Notes under the pieces: model-generated
Database searches by the model: none
Told to the model about the DNA's origin: nothing
The model's input: the letters and a program-made list of their open reading frames with translations, nothing else
Part shown: in pieces, positions 1 through 6,338 of the stretch
Layout of the letters: the number at the start of each line of letters is the position of its first letter
Position numbering within the stretch: the first letter of the stretch is position 1
Program-made: the position numbers and the translations under genes
NCBI GenBank assembly: GCA_031258895.1
Contig: JAIRMF010000125.1
Coordinates: forward strand, 1-6,551
Length of the DNA stretch: 6,551 nucleotides
Reading direction: 5' to 3'
Source of the DNA: Dysgonamonadaceae bacterium
GTDB lineage: Bacteria > Bacteroidota > Bacteroidia > Bacteroidales > Azobacteroidaceae

Positions 1-171
1 GTTTATGTGCGCACTTGAGCGGAGCATGTTTTTAAAAGATTTAATATTGTTTAAAACTTTAAGGTTTTTTTGCCACCTTGACGGGCGCAAATTTAAAAAA
101 TAAGGAGTAAGAGCCTCAAAAATTTCAAGGTTGTTTAAAACTCTAATGACTTTTTTAAAAAAATTTTTCAT
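1..171 (-). CDS. doubtful open frame, partial, running off the left edge
   Basis: Read from an ATG at 169-171, this frame stays open for 57 codons and leaves the window without a stop. The product would be lysine-, asparagine- and leucine-rich, starting MKNFFKKVIRVLNNLEIF, with VLNN repeated at residues 11-14 and 39-42 and a related FLNL at 25-28. I do not recognise it. Against a real gene: it is far more AT-rich than the other genes here, has no Shine-Dalgarno sequence, and begins just 20 bases past a strong terminator of the same orientation. Its only candidate -7 box (TAATTTCG, reverse of 182-189) has one mismatch and no -33 partner. The opposite strand over the same stretch is also nearly free of stops in one frame, so openness here mostly reflects base composition. 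Treat as probably non-coding. Confidence 0.15.
   Translation of the reverse strand, partial: MKNFFKKVIRVLNNLEIFEALTPYFLNLRPSRWQKNLKVLNNIKSFKNMLRSSAHIN
31..159. repeat. AT-rich stretch with phased TTTAAA cores and a 12-base direct repeat
   Basis: TTTAAA occurs at 31-36, 50-55, 92-97, 134-139 and 154-159, so the steps are 19, 42, 42 and 20 bases, close to multiples of 21. The two cores at 50 and 134 lie inside an exact 12-base direct repeat, TTGTTTAAAACT, at 47-58 and 131-142 (offset 84). This is visible in the sequence. What it does is unknown; intrinsically bent DNA, a decayed repeat or chance in AT-rich sequence are all possible. The rest of bases 1-190 shows no recognisable gene or RNA. 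Confidence 0.4.
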
Positions 172-190
172 AACGGGAGAACGAAATTAC

Positions 191-221
191 TAAAAAAAAG
201 ACGCTCCGTAAGAGCGTCTTT
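191..221 (-). terminator. intrinsic terminator of the TonB receptor gene
   Basis: Read on the minus strand, a 10-base-pair perfect stem (221-212 with 206-197) whose core is GACGCTC/GAGCGTC closes a 5-base loop (211-207). A run of eight T follows (199-192 on the complement). It lies 42 bases past the receptor stop codon. The U-tract is on the minus strand only; the plus-strand side has just TTT then C, so termination should act mainly on receptor transcripts. Confidence 0.88.
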
Positions 222-262
222 CAAAAATCCACGACAAAGGCAAATATTTTTTCCCAAATTAC

Positions 263-3200
263 CTAAAATATGTACTTGACTCCGAAAATCGCCTGCCAAT
301 AAGAAGCATTGTTGTCCTTAAATGTCTCCGTCATGTTGCCGCGCATCTTATACTTCAAAGTATAGTCGTTCGCAACCGCCGGCTTTTCAACAACCTCCAA
401 AAACTGGTACTGGTTGGAAGAATAACTTCCAAGCACAGTCGTATACTGTACGCCCCAGTCTTTATTCAATAGATTCAAAAAGTTGGCAATGTCCAAACTG
501 AAGCGCAAAGTGTGGGAGCGACCGTTGTTCTGTAAAACCTTTATATCATGATATAAACTCAAATCCAACTGATTGGCATACGGAACCAATGCACCGTTGC
601 GCTCCGCATGCTCGCCTCTGTGCTTGCTCAAGTACGGGTCCTGACTGATAAACCCATCCAAAGCCGCCCAAGCCTCAGCTTGAGACGCATAATTGTCAGA
701 GGTCAAATTGTCCTTCACATCGTCAAACGTCGCCGGAATATATATAAGATCGTTGCTCGAAGCGCCGTCCCCATTCACATCACCGGAATAAGTATAAGAA
801 TAACGGTAAGGCCGGTAACGCTGATATATCAACCCGACATTGCTCGCCGAACGCCTGCTCCAATCAATTGTGTACGAAGCCGACAAAAGTAAACGCCCGT
901 CAACCGAAAAGGCGGAATAACCAAGCTCCTGTGAATTCGGATCCAACGCCTGGCGGTACTGCCACGCCGAAAAGGCAACCGAAGACGTCCCATCCGTCAA
1001 ACCCTTAGCATGTCCTAAAGTATAAGACCCGTTAAGATACAAACCGTTCAAAATTCCGTCGTCAAAACTCTTCTGAAGTTGGAACGTGGTCAGCAGCGAA
1101 TAGCCCTTGCTCGCATTCCTCAACAAAATAACATCGTTCGCCGCGCCCTGACTGTAATAACCGCCGTAAAGAGGCCGGACATTTTCACCACTGCCGTCCT
1201 TAACGTAAAAACCGGTATTCTTAATGCCGATATTGTCGTGGTAAATGGCGTTAACATCCTTATTATAGAGCAACTCAAGAGTCGCAATCCAGCCCCCAAA
1301 CTTGTAATCGGCGGCAATATTGTTCTTCCATACGGTGGGATACCTGAACTTGGTATCGGTAACGTTAATCGTTGACCTCGGAGCCGTCCCATTGACCAAA
1401 CCGTACGCGTCTATATCGCCCGTAAAGCCAAGCTGTTTACGATCATCGCCGCTAATTGTACGCTCCCCAAACAGTACGCCGTTATTACCCGCCTGATTGG
1501 AAACCCAAACATACGGAGGCGTGCCCGCAAAAAGCCCCGTTCCGCCCCTGACCTGCAAAGCTACATCCTCAACCGGACGATAGTTAAACCCAAAACGCGG
1601 CGATATGACCGGCAAAGCATCCGGGTACTTCGAAACGTCATAATATACGCCGTCACGGTAAGTCTCTGCCTTAACAGCGTCATTAGTCGGCAAATCGGTC
1701 AGGAAAAGTGGCAAATCAACCCTCAAACCGAACGTCATATTAAGCCTGTCGCTAACGCTCCACTTGTCCTGTGCGTAAAGCCCAACCTGCAAAACGTCCA
1801 GCTTTACATAAGGGAACTCACTACCAAGAGCATATCTCTTCCTGTAACTTGTAAGGCCGGTCGCAGAAGAATTCGCTAAACCCGTAACAGACGAAGCAAA
1901 GCCATAATCCTGAGGATTGTAAGCCGTAATATCAAAACCTTCGACGCTGCCGCCGTTCGCTGCCAAATAATCCTTCGTCGCCAAAACATTAAACTTAAAA
2001 TCGTCAACCGAACCGAATACCCATGACCCCGTATAGTCGGAAGCGTAACCGTTGACAAACGAACGGTAATCGCTCTGAGTCCCAATTGTAAACTGATGAC
2101 GGTCAAGATTAATAACAAAATTGTCCTGTATCTGCCAAACATCCTGATCTACCCTGTTGTTATAAGAATTCCTCTCCGTACCGAAAGTAGTCATCGCGTT
2201 AAGAGAACCGTTTACAGTCTGAAGAATATCAACTTGGGGGAAAAAACCTCCATCCATATCCCTAAAATTGCGAATGCGCGAATAACCCGCCTTAAAGTAG
2301 TTCGAAGTGTTGTCATTTATCTTCGTGTTCAAATCCGCTATAAAAATGTCGAAATTGCCGTTCTCCCGATAAAAACTCGATGAAAACGGAATCGCAAACG
2401 CGTTCGGCCCACGACCGTTAGTCGGAGCGCTCGACGTCGAAGGGTCTTTCGTGGCAAAAGATTTTAAATGGTAATACTTCACACTTAAAGTGTTGTTCCG
2501 ATCAACGTTCCAATCAACGCGCGCCGTTAAACGGTCAGCCTGGTTATTTTTCTTCGTGACGTCAAACTTGCCCGGATTATAACCGAGATTTGTCTGCAAA
2601 AAACTCGAAAGGTCACTCAAAACAGCAGCATCGGCAGCAGAATTCTCAGTAGTGTAATTAATAGGAGTGTCCTGTCTGTCAATCTCGCCGTTAAGATAGT
2701 AAAACAGCTTGTTCTTCACAATCGCACCGGACAGACTTAAGCCGTACTGACGGTTAGAGAACTCCGAAACCCCAAGTATTTCGTCCTTCACCCGATAACC
2801 TCTAAGATCAGGACTCTTAACGTAAGTATAAGCCGTCGCATGGAAATCATTACCCCCCGACTTCGTAACCGAATTGACGCCCGCGCCGGTGAAACCCCCG
2901 TTCCGTACGTCATACGGGGCAATCATTACCTGCACCTGGTCAAGCGTTTCAAGAGAGATAGGCTCAGTTTCCCCAGAGCCGAGCGCAGAGGCCAAACCAA
3001 AAGAGTTGTTGAACGACGCACCGTCTATCGTTACGTTGTTGAAACGGTACGAAACGCCCCCAAATCCGCCATTGCTGTACATCGGCGAAAGCTTGGTAAA
3101 ATCACTCAGCGATCGGGACACGACAGGCAGTTTGCTCATCCTCTCACCGGTAATAATTTCCTGCGCACCGGTACGATTGGTGGAAAAAGCAGGATCCTGT

Positions 3201-3565
3201 TCGCCCGTCACAACTACCTCTGAAAGCGCCTCGGCGTCTTCCGACAAAATAACGTTAAAACGTAAGTCCTCGCCGAGCGTCAGGTAGATATTCTCTCCCC
3301 TCTTTGTCTCGTACCCGAGGTGCGAGACGGAAACAGTGTACGGCCCTCCAACCCTTAGGTTCATCAGGTTGTACGAACCGTTGCCGCCGGTAACCGTTCC
3401 GTAGGTCGTTCCGGAAGGATTGTGAACCGCCTTCACTACAGCTCCCGCCAATACCCCCGACCCGTCGGCAACATTCCCGCTGATGCTCGATGTTGTCACC
3501 TGAGCGTAAGACACGGCGCTCGCCATCACCATGACGGCAACAAGAAAGTGTTTAAATTTCTTCAT
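263..3565 (-). CDS. Oar-like TonB-dependent outer-membrane receptor with CarboxypepD_reg-like domain
   Basis: A predicted 22-stranded outer-membrane barrel protein that should import a bulky substrate, or assist export of a protein, using TonB energy; the substrate cannot be told. The start at 3563-3565 was chosen because MKKFKHFLVAVMVMASAVSYA is a clean signal peptide (likely cleavage after A21, before Q22). The frame is open 84 codons further upstream, but that part would run over the promoter and into menG. Domains over 1100 residues: signal peptide 1-21; CarboxypepD_reg-like beta-sandwich about 26-108 (SISGNV to LGYETKRG); plug about 115-235 beginning SEVVVTGEQ and ending GAGVNSVTKSGGNDFHA, a signature of Oar-type receptors; barrel to the end, closing on the aromatic-rich GVKYIF typical of outer-membrane barrels. 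A DVNGDG loop lies at 929-934. No SusD-type lipoprotein follows; a terminator does. It therefore looks monocistronic and Oar-like rather than SusC-like. In Myxococcus, Oar is known to be needed for PopC protease secretion; a similar role here is only a possibility. Confidence 0.9.
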   Translation of the reverse strand: MKKFKHFLVAVMVMASAVSYAQVTTSSISGNVADGSGVLAGAVVKAVHNPSGTTYGTVTGGNGSYNLMNLRVGGPYTVSVSHLGYETKRGENIYLTLGEDLRFNVILSEDAEALSEVVVTGEQDPAFSTNRTGAQEIITGERMSKLPVVSRSLSDFTKLSPMYSNGGFGGVSYRFNNVTIDGASFNNSFGLASALGSGETEPISLETLDQVQVMIAPYDVRNGGFTGAGVNSVTKSGGNDFHATAYTYVKSPDLRGYRVKDEILGVSEFSNRQYGLSLSGAIVKNKLFYYLNGEIDRQDTPINYTTENSAADAAVLSDLSSFLQTNLGYNPGKFDVTKKNNQADRLTARVDWNVDRNNTLSVKYYHLKSFATKDPSTSSAPTNGRGPNAFAIPFSSSFYRENGNFDIFIADLNTKINDNTSNYFKAGYSRIRNFRDMDGGFFPQVDILQTVNGSLNAMTTFGTERNSYNNRVDQDVWQIQDNFVINLDRHQFTIGTQSDYRSFVNGYASDYTGSWVFGSVDDFKFNVLATKDYLAANGGSVEGFDITAYNPQDYGFASSVTGLANSSATGLTSYRKRYALGSEFPYVKLDVLQVGLYAQDKWSVSDRLNMTFGLRVDLPLFLTDLPTNDAVKAETYRDGVYYDVSKYPDALPVISPRFGFNYRPVEDVALQVRGGTGLFAGTPPYVWVSNQAGNNGVLFGERTISGDDRKQLGFTGDIDAYGLVNGTAPRSTINVTDTKFRYPTVWKNNIAADYKFGGWIATLELLYNKDVNAIYHDNIGIKNTGFYVKDGSGENVRPLYGGYYSQGAANDVILLRNASKGYSLLTTFQLQKSFDDGILNGLYLNGSYTLGHAKGLTDGTSSVAFSAWQYRQALDPNSQELGYSAFSVDGRLLLSASYTIDWSRRSASNVGLIYQRYRPYRYSYTYSGDVNGDGASSNDLIYIPATFDDVKDNLTSDNYASQAEAWAALDGFISQDPYLSKHRGEHAERNGALVPYANQLDLSLYHDIKVLQNNGRSHTLRFSLDIANFLNLLNKDWGVQYTTVLGSYSSNQYQFLEVVEKPAVANDYTLKYKMRGNMTETFKDNNASYWQAIFGVKYIF

Positions 3566-3614
3566 AAAAGATAAGTTTTTAATTAATAACATTTGTATGA
3601 ATAAATAAATAATA

Positions 3615-3640
3615 TTTTTCGGCTGCAAAGGTACGAAAAA
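3615..3640. repeat. inverted repeat bracketing the receptor -7 box
   Basis: TTTTTCG at 3615-3621 and CGAAAAA at 3634-3640 form a perfect 7-base inverted repeat with a 12-base spacer that contains the complete -7 box of the receptor gene. The layout is operator-like, but part of the right arm may simply be the extended promoter motif shared with the menG and menA promoters. Confidence 0.4.
3626..3633 (-). promoter_or_regulatory. -7 box of the TonB receptor promoter
   Basis: On the minus strand this reads TACCTTTG followed by CA, an exact match to the Bacteroidota sigma-70 -7 consensus TAnnTTTG. It predicts a start near 3622 and a leader of about 57 bases. No TTTG is found at the expected -33 site (near 3654-3657), so the upstream element is weak or the promoter needs help. 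The box sits between the arms of a 7-base perfect inverted repeat (TTTTTCG at 3615-3621, CGAAAAA at 3634-3640). The leader has no Shine-Dalgarno sequence. Confidence 0.65.
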
Positions 3641-3697
3641 GTAATAGATAAACTGATTAAAAGGGAATATTATCACCTTTATTAACATGTTGTCCAT

Positions 3698-3728
3698 TTT
3701 GAAAACAGAGATTTTTCGCGTAGCTTTG
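3698..3728 (+). promoter_or_regulatory. menG promoter, Bacteroidota -33/-7 type
   Basis: TTTG at 3698-3701 and TAGCTTTG at 3721-3728, separated by 19 bases, match both elements of the Bacteroidota housekeeping promoter (TTTG, 19-21 bases, TAnnTTTG). Transcription should start near 3731-3732, leaving a leader of only about 23 bases that is AT-rich with no Shine-Dalgarno sequence. The -7 box is preceded by TTTTTCG and followed by CA, as at the divergent receptor promoter. Confidence 0.75.
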
Positions 3729-3754
3729 CACCTCAAATCATAAATTTTAATGCA

Positions 3755-4498
3755 ATGACCTGTAAAGCCGAAAAAATACTCCCCTACACAAACGATAACA
3801 CACCCAAAGGCGTACAAATAAAAAAAATGTTCGACGCAATATCACAACGGTACGACCTGCTGAACCATACCCTCTCCTTCGGATTGGATTGTTACTGGCG
3901 AAAAAAAGGAATATTGAGCCTTAAAAACGTCTCCCCCAAAACAATACTGGATATAGCTACCGGAACAGGCGATCTGGCGCTGTCGGCATACCGGCTGCTC
4001 CAACCGGAACACATCACAGGTATAGATATCTCCGACAAAATGATGCAAATCGGACAGGAAAAAGCATCCCGCGCCGGATTATCCGGAAAAATAGACTTCA
4101 ACAAGCAAGACTGCATGCAACTGACATTCGCAGACAATTCGTTCGACGCCGCTATGGTAGCCTTCGGAGTCCGCAATTTCGAAAACCTCGACAAAGGATT
4201 GCAGGAAATCCTGCGAACACTCCGCCCGGGTGGAAAATTAATGATACTGGAGCTCTCTTCGCCCGAACATTTCCCCATGAAACAGGCTTATGGGTTCTAT
4301 TCAATGACAATCATCCCACTTATCGGACGAATCGTCTCCGGCAATAAACCTGCCTACCGATACCTGATCCGTTCGATAGAAGCCTTCCCGCAGGGCGACC
4401 GAATGAAAGTCATCCTGGAGAAAAACGGTTTTTGTGATGTTGAATATAAAAAACTTACGTTCGGCGTCTGCACGCTCTACTCGGCATACAAAAGATAA
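3755..4498 (+). CDS. menG: demethylmenaquinone methyltransferase (MenG/UbiE)
   Basis: SAM-dependent C-methyltransferase that converts demethylmenaquinone to menaquinone, the last step of menaquinone synthesis, acting at the inner face of the cytoplasmic membrane. The 247 residues match the usual family length. Visible motifs: RYDLLNHTLSFGLD (32-45), the family's N-terminal signature; SAM motif I DIATGTGD (66-73); acidic GIDIS (89-93) that should bind the SAM ribose; QDCMQLTF (118-125); AFGVRNFEN (136-144), a UbiE signature; RPGGKLMILE (157-166); and YRYLIRSIEAFPQG (201-214), the second UbiE signature. The start at 3755 keeps the N-terminal KILPY region common in Bacteroidales homologues; M25 would lose it. 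Bacteria of this group use menaquinone and not ubiquinone, so menG fits better than ubiE. A mini reading frame ATG CAA TGA (3750-3758) overlaps the start codon. The gene converges on the CPBP-menA pair with a 14-base gap and no visible terminator. Confidence 0.95.
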   Translation: MTCKAEKILPYTNDNTPKGVQIKKMFDAISQRYDLLNHTLSFGLDCYWRKKGILSLKNVSPKTILDIATGTGDLALSAYRLLQPEHITGIDISDKMMQIGQEKASRAGLSGKIDFNKQDCMQLTFADNSFDAAMVAFGVRNFENLDKGLQEILRTLRPGGKLMILELSSPEHFPMKQAYGFYSMTIIPLIGRIVSGNKPAYRYLIRSIEAFPQGDRMKVILEKNGFCDVEYKKLTFGVCTLYSAYKR

Positions 4499-4512
4499 AA
4501 ATACCGCCAAGC

Positions 4513-5127
4513 TCAGGAAAAGGGAAACAAAATAAATACCGCCGCATCCCATAAAGCATGAGAAATCAAAACCGCCGGCAAACTCTTATTCAACGCATAA
4601 AGCGTCCCCCAAAATATCCCGCACACAAGCGCCGCCATGATAAGCATAAAGTTGAATGACCAGATATGTACCGACGCATAAAGTAAGGTCGTGACAGCGA
4701 CCGCCACCACCCTACCCCACCTTCCGGCCAGCGTCCGCTGGATATATCCCCGCCAAAAAATTTCTTCGGCAGGACCAACCAAAAACAACAGAACAGGTAA
4801 AAGAATGACCGGATTTTGCCCCTCCTTCAAAGCATACACACTATCAACCTGCGCCCCGGAAAAATCAAACAACCGTCCGGAAAGTTCATTCCCGACGTAA
4901 AACACACCGTACAATACCGCTGCCGATGCTATACCCGTAAAAACATCCTTAACATTGACCCTGAACCGTCCTTTCCATCCATTTCCGAAAGCAAAACCGA
5001 GCGCCGTAAGAATTACCGCAGAGAACGACATCACACTCCAAAAATTGTAAAACCCTTTCGTCAACGGCGAAAACATCACAAACCAAAGGATAGACGCTAT
5101 AACGACGGCTATTGAAGCGCGTTTCAT
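4513..5127 (-). CDS. CPBP-family (CAAX protease/bacteriocin-processing) intramembrane metalloprotease
   Basis: Polytopic inner-membrane protein of 204 residues with the full set of motifs of the CPBP/Abi family (Rce1-like glutamate proteases). These are EEIFWRG at 121-127 (EExxxR: E121, E122, R126), LLYASVH at 148-154 (aromatic Y150 then H154), and SHALWD at 189-194 (H190, D194). All predicted catalytic residues are present, so it should be active; its substrate is unknown. Roughly seven hydrophobic segments can be seen, near 5-20, 30-48, 63-79, 107-119, 139-154, 160-177 and 184-201. The ATG overlaps the menA stop by 4 bases (ATGA), so translation is very likely coupled to menA on one message. 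Family members elsewhere process peptides, confer bacteriocin immunity or act on prenylated proteins; being tied to a prenyltransferase makes a role in membrane or quinone upkeep thinkable, but this is inference. Confidence 0.88.
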   Translation of the reverse strand: MKRASIAVVIASILWFVMFSPLTKGFYNFWSVMSFSAVILTALGFAFGNGWKGRFRVNVKDVFTGIASAAVLYGVFYVGNELSGRLFDFSGAQVDSVYALKEGQNPVILLPVLLFLVGPAEEIFWRGYIQRTLAGRWGRVVAVAVTTLLYASVHIWSFNFMLIMAALVCGIFWGTLYALNKSLPAVLISHALWDAAVFILFPFS

Positions 5128-6020
5128 ATTATCGCAATTATCAATCCCGCCATCATAGACAGACCGAACGCAAGTTGTAACTGTGCCGTGCCCTGATCCA
5201 GAGTGTTAACGGTCGAAACATCCGTCGTACCCACTTTCAGCATGGTTTTACAATTACGGACGGCAATCGGGATCGTCAGCCATGTCAGCAAAGTCCACAC
5301 CGGCAAAATATGCAACAAAATCATCACGGCAACAGCCGAATAAGTCAAAATCGTTAGCAGGTAATAATAAATTATCGACATCCTTAAACCAAGCAGTCCG
5401 GCAAAAGAAGTAGAACCGGCCGCCTTGTCACGCTGAATGTCCCGCGTGTTGTTCGCATGTAAAACGTTAACCGTGATAAAGACTTCCGGAAGCGCAACTC
5501 CAAAAAAAGTCCAGTCGTAATAGCCCAGCATCACAAATGAAACGCCCATCGTGATCGAAGGTCCGAAGATGATGAAAATCAACAAATCACCGAGCGCGCG
5601 AACTTTCAATAAGTAATAAAACAGACAAGCCGCCACGCCGATAATGCCCGTCCAAAACAATCCGAAACCGGTATAAGGAAGTAATGCCAATCCTGCGACA
5701 ATTCCTACAATCAGAAAAGCAAAACCGAAAAGCAGTATTTGTTTCGGCTGGAAGAGCCCGGAAGTGAGAGATGTAGAGCCGGGATCGCCGGGTTTGTCTA
5801 TGCCGCTGCGGTAATCGTGGTAATCGCTGATAAGATTTCCGCTCGAATGAAATATCAAAGCGCCCAGCACAGCCACAGCTCCCAACCACCAGCGAGATGC
5901 ACTTTCGGGATGTATCCACACGGTATCGAGCAAAGCTACCATCGCCGGACTGATTGAAACGGGATAAGTCCAGGGACGAACCGCTTCAACCCAATTTTTC
6001 ATTGTCAGTTCAGTTGTCAT
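5124..6020 (-). CDS. menA: 1,4-dihydroxy-2-naphthoate polyprenyltransferase (MenA)
   Basis: Integral-membrane UbiA-family prenyltransferase that joins 1,4-dihydroxy-2-naphthoate to a polyprenyl diphosphate, giving demethylmenaquinone, the substrate of MenG encoded nearby. The 298 residues are normal for MenA. Evidence: RPWTYPVSISPA (15-26) at the N terminus as in MenA; first Asp-rich motif NLISDYHDYRSGID (N62, D66, D69, D75); GDLLIFIIFGP (144-154), typical of the MenA branch; second Asp-rich motif NNTRDIQRDKAAGS (190-203; N190, R193, D194, D198). These aspartates bind magnesium-diphosphate. About eight or nine hydrophobic helices span the protein. The start at 6020 is the longest in frame; M7 (codon at 6000-6002) is also possible and would remove only MTTELT. 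The stop overlaps the start of the CPBP gene. The family is firm; MenA rather than another UbiA member is supported by the motifs and by menG close by. Confidence 0.93.
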   Translation of the reverse strand: MTTELTMKNWVEAVRPWTYPVSISPAMVALLDTVWIHPESASRWWLGAVAVLGALIFHSSGNLISDYHDYRSGIDKPGDPGSTSLTSGLFQPKQILLFGFAFLIVGIVAGLALLPYTGFGLFWTGIIGVAACLFYYLLKVRALGDLLIFIIFGPSITMGVSFVMLGYYDWTFFGVALPEVFITVNVLHANNTRDIQRDKAAGSTSFAGLLGLRMSIIYYYLLTILTYSAVAVMILLHILPVWTLLTWLTIPIAVRNCKTMLKVGTTDVSTVNTLDQGTAQLQLAFGLSMMAGLIIAII

Positions 6021-6083
6021 AATTAGTTCGGATAAATTGTTTTATTTTCAGGTTATTCATAGATGTTTTCGGAAAAAACGCTG

Positions 6084-6091
6084 CAAAAATA
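6084..6091 (-). promoter_or_regulatory. -7 box of the menA-CPBP promoter
   Basis: The minus strand reads TATTTTTG followed by CA, an exact TAnnTTTG match, preceded directly by TTTTACG. It predicts a start near 6081 and a leader of about 60 bases before the menA ATG. No TTTG occurs at the expected -33 position (near 6112-6115), so the call rests on the -7 element and its position. It would drive both menA and the overlapping CPBP gene. Confidence 0.55.
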
Positions 6092-6195
6092 CGTAAAAGT
6101 TTCCACATATATACGTACCGAACAAAAGTGTCCGGCAAGATTCATACGGGAAGGATACGAATTTTTCAAACAAAGAGTTTCGGGGAGATATGAAA

Positions 6196-6230
6196 ATCCG
6201 GCGCAAAACAATTCGTTTTCAATACCGGAT
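6196..6230. repeat. imperfect inverted repeat, possible hairpin
   Basis: Outer arms ATCCGG (6196-6201) and CCGGAT (6225-6230) pair perfectly. Inside them AAAAC (6205-6209) pairs with GTTTT (6215-6219) around a 5-base loop, with an asymmetric internal loop (CGC against CAATA). On the minus strand it is followed by ATTTTC, only a short T-run, so at best a weak terminator in that direction. It could also be a protein-binding site between the menA promoter and the peptide-gene promoter. Confidence 0.4.
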
Positions 6231-6263
6231 GGCTCCATTTAGGGGTAAAATTGGCCTCCCCAA

Positions 6264-6287
6264 GTTAAATATCGTTAAATGTTAATG
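6264..6287. repeat. short direct repeats GTTAAAT upstream of the peptide-gene promoter
   Basis: GTTAAAT occurs exactly at 6264-6270 and again at 6274-6280, one helical turn apart, and is followed directly by the related GTTAATG at 6281-6287. Relative to the predicted transcription start this is about -75 to -52, a place where an activator could bind. Sequence this AT-rich can make such repeats by chance. Confidence 0.35.
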
Positions 6288-6303
6288 AAATTCAAAGAAA
6301 ATA

Positions 6304-6335
6304 TTTGGTAATTAAAAAACTTATATTTACTTTTG
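6304..6335 (+). promoter_or_regulatory. promoter of the NVEALA-type peptide gene
   Basis: TTTG at 6304-6307 and TACTTTTG at 6328-6335 are separated by 20 bases. Both elements match the Bacteroidota consensus, and their centres are 26 bases apart as expected for -33 and -7. Transcription should start near 6338-6339, giving a leader of about 67 bases. This is the best promoter match in the window together with that of menG, and suggests the peptide gene is well expressed under the main sigma factor. Confidence 0.75.
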
Positions 6336-6338
6336 GAG

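Noticed and set aside
1..262. Possible CRISPR or tandem repeat array at the left end
   Set aside because: Only one 12-base repeat pair is seen, with no regular repeat-spacer units.
2840..3287. Overlapping plus-strand open frames of 127 and 137 codons opposite the receptor
   Set aside because: They lie antisense to the conserved plug region of the receptor; they are arginine/proline-rich shadows without motifs or start signals.
3566..3817. Upstream extension of the receptor reading frame by 84 codons to an ATG at 3817
   Set aside because: It would precede a clean signal peptide, cover the receptor promoter and both menG promoter elements, and overlap the menG coding start.
3892..4278. 128-codon minus-strand frame opposite menG
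   Set aside because: It is antisense to the SAM-binding core of menG, whose motifs are complete; a shadow frame.
6053..6238. 61-codon minus-strand open frame upstream of menA
   Set aside because: It runs across the predicted menA -7 box, has an odd cysteine- and tyrosine-rich composition without a motif, and matches no family I know.
6237..6270. ATTTA-GGGG with CCCC...TAAAT as a possible hairpin
   Set aside because: The arms need a 4-base bulge and a 12-base loop, and there is no T-run; too weak to call.
6190..6285. 31-codon plus-strand frame beginning MKIRRK, preceded by GGGGAG
   Set aside because: It is very short, basic, overlaps the inverted repeat and the direct repeats, and has no promoter in front of it; most likely chance.
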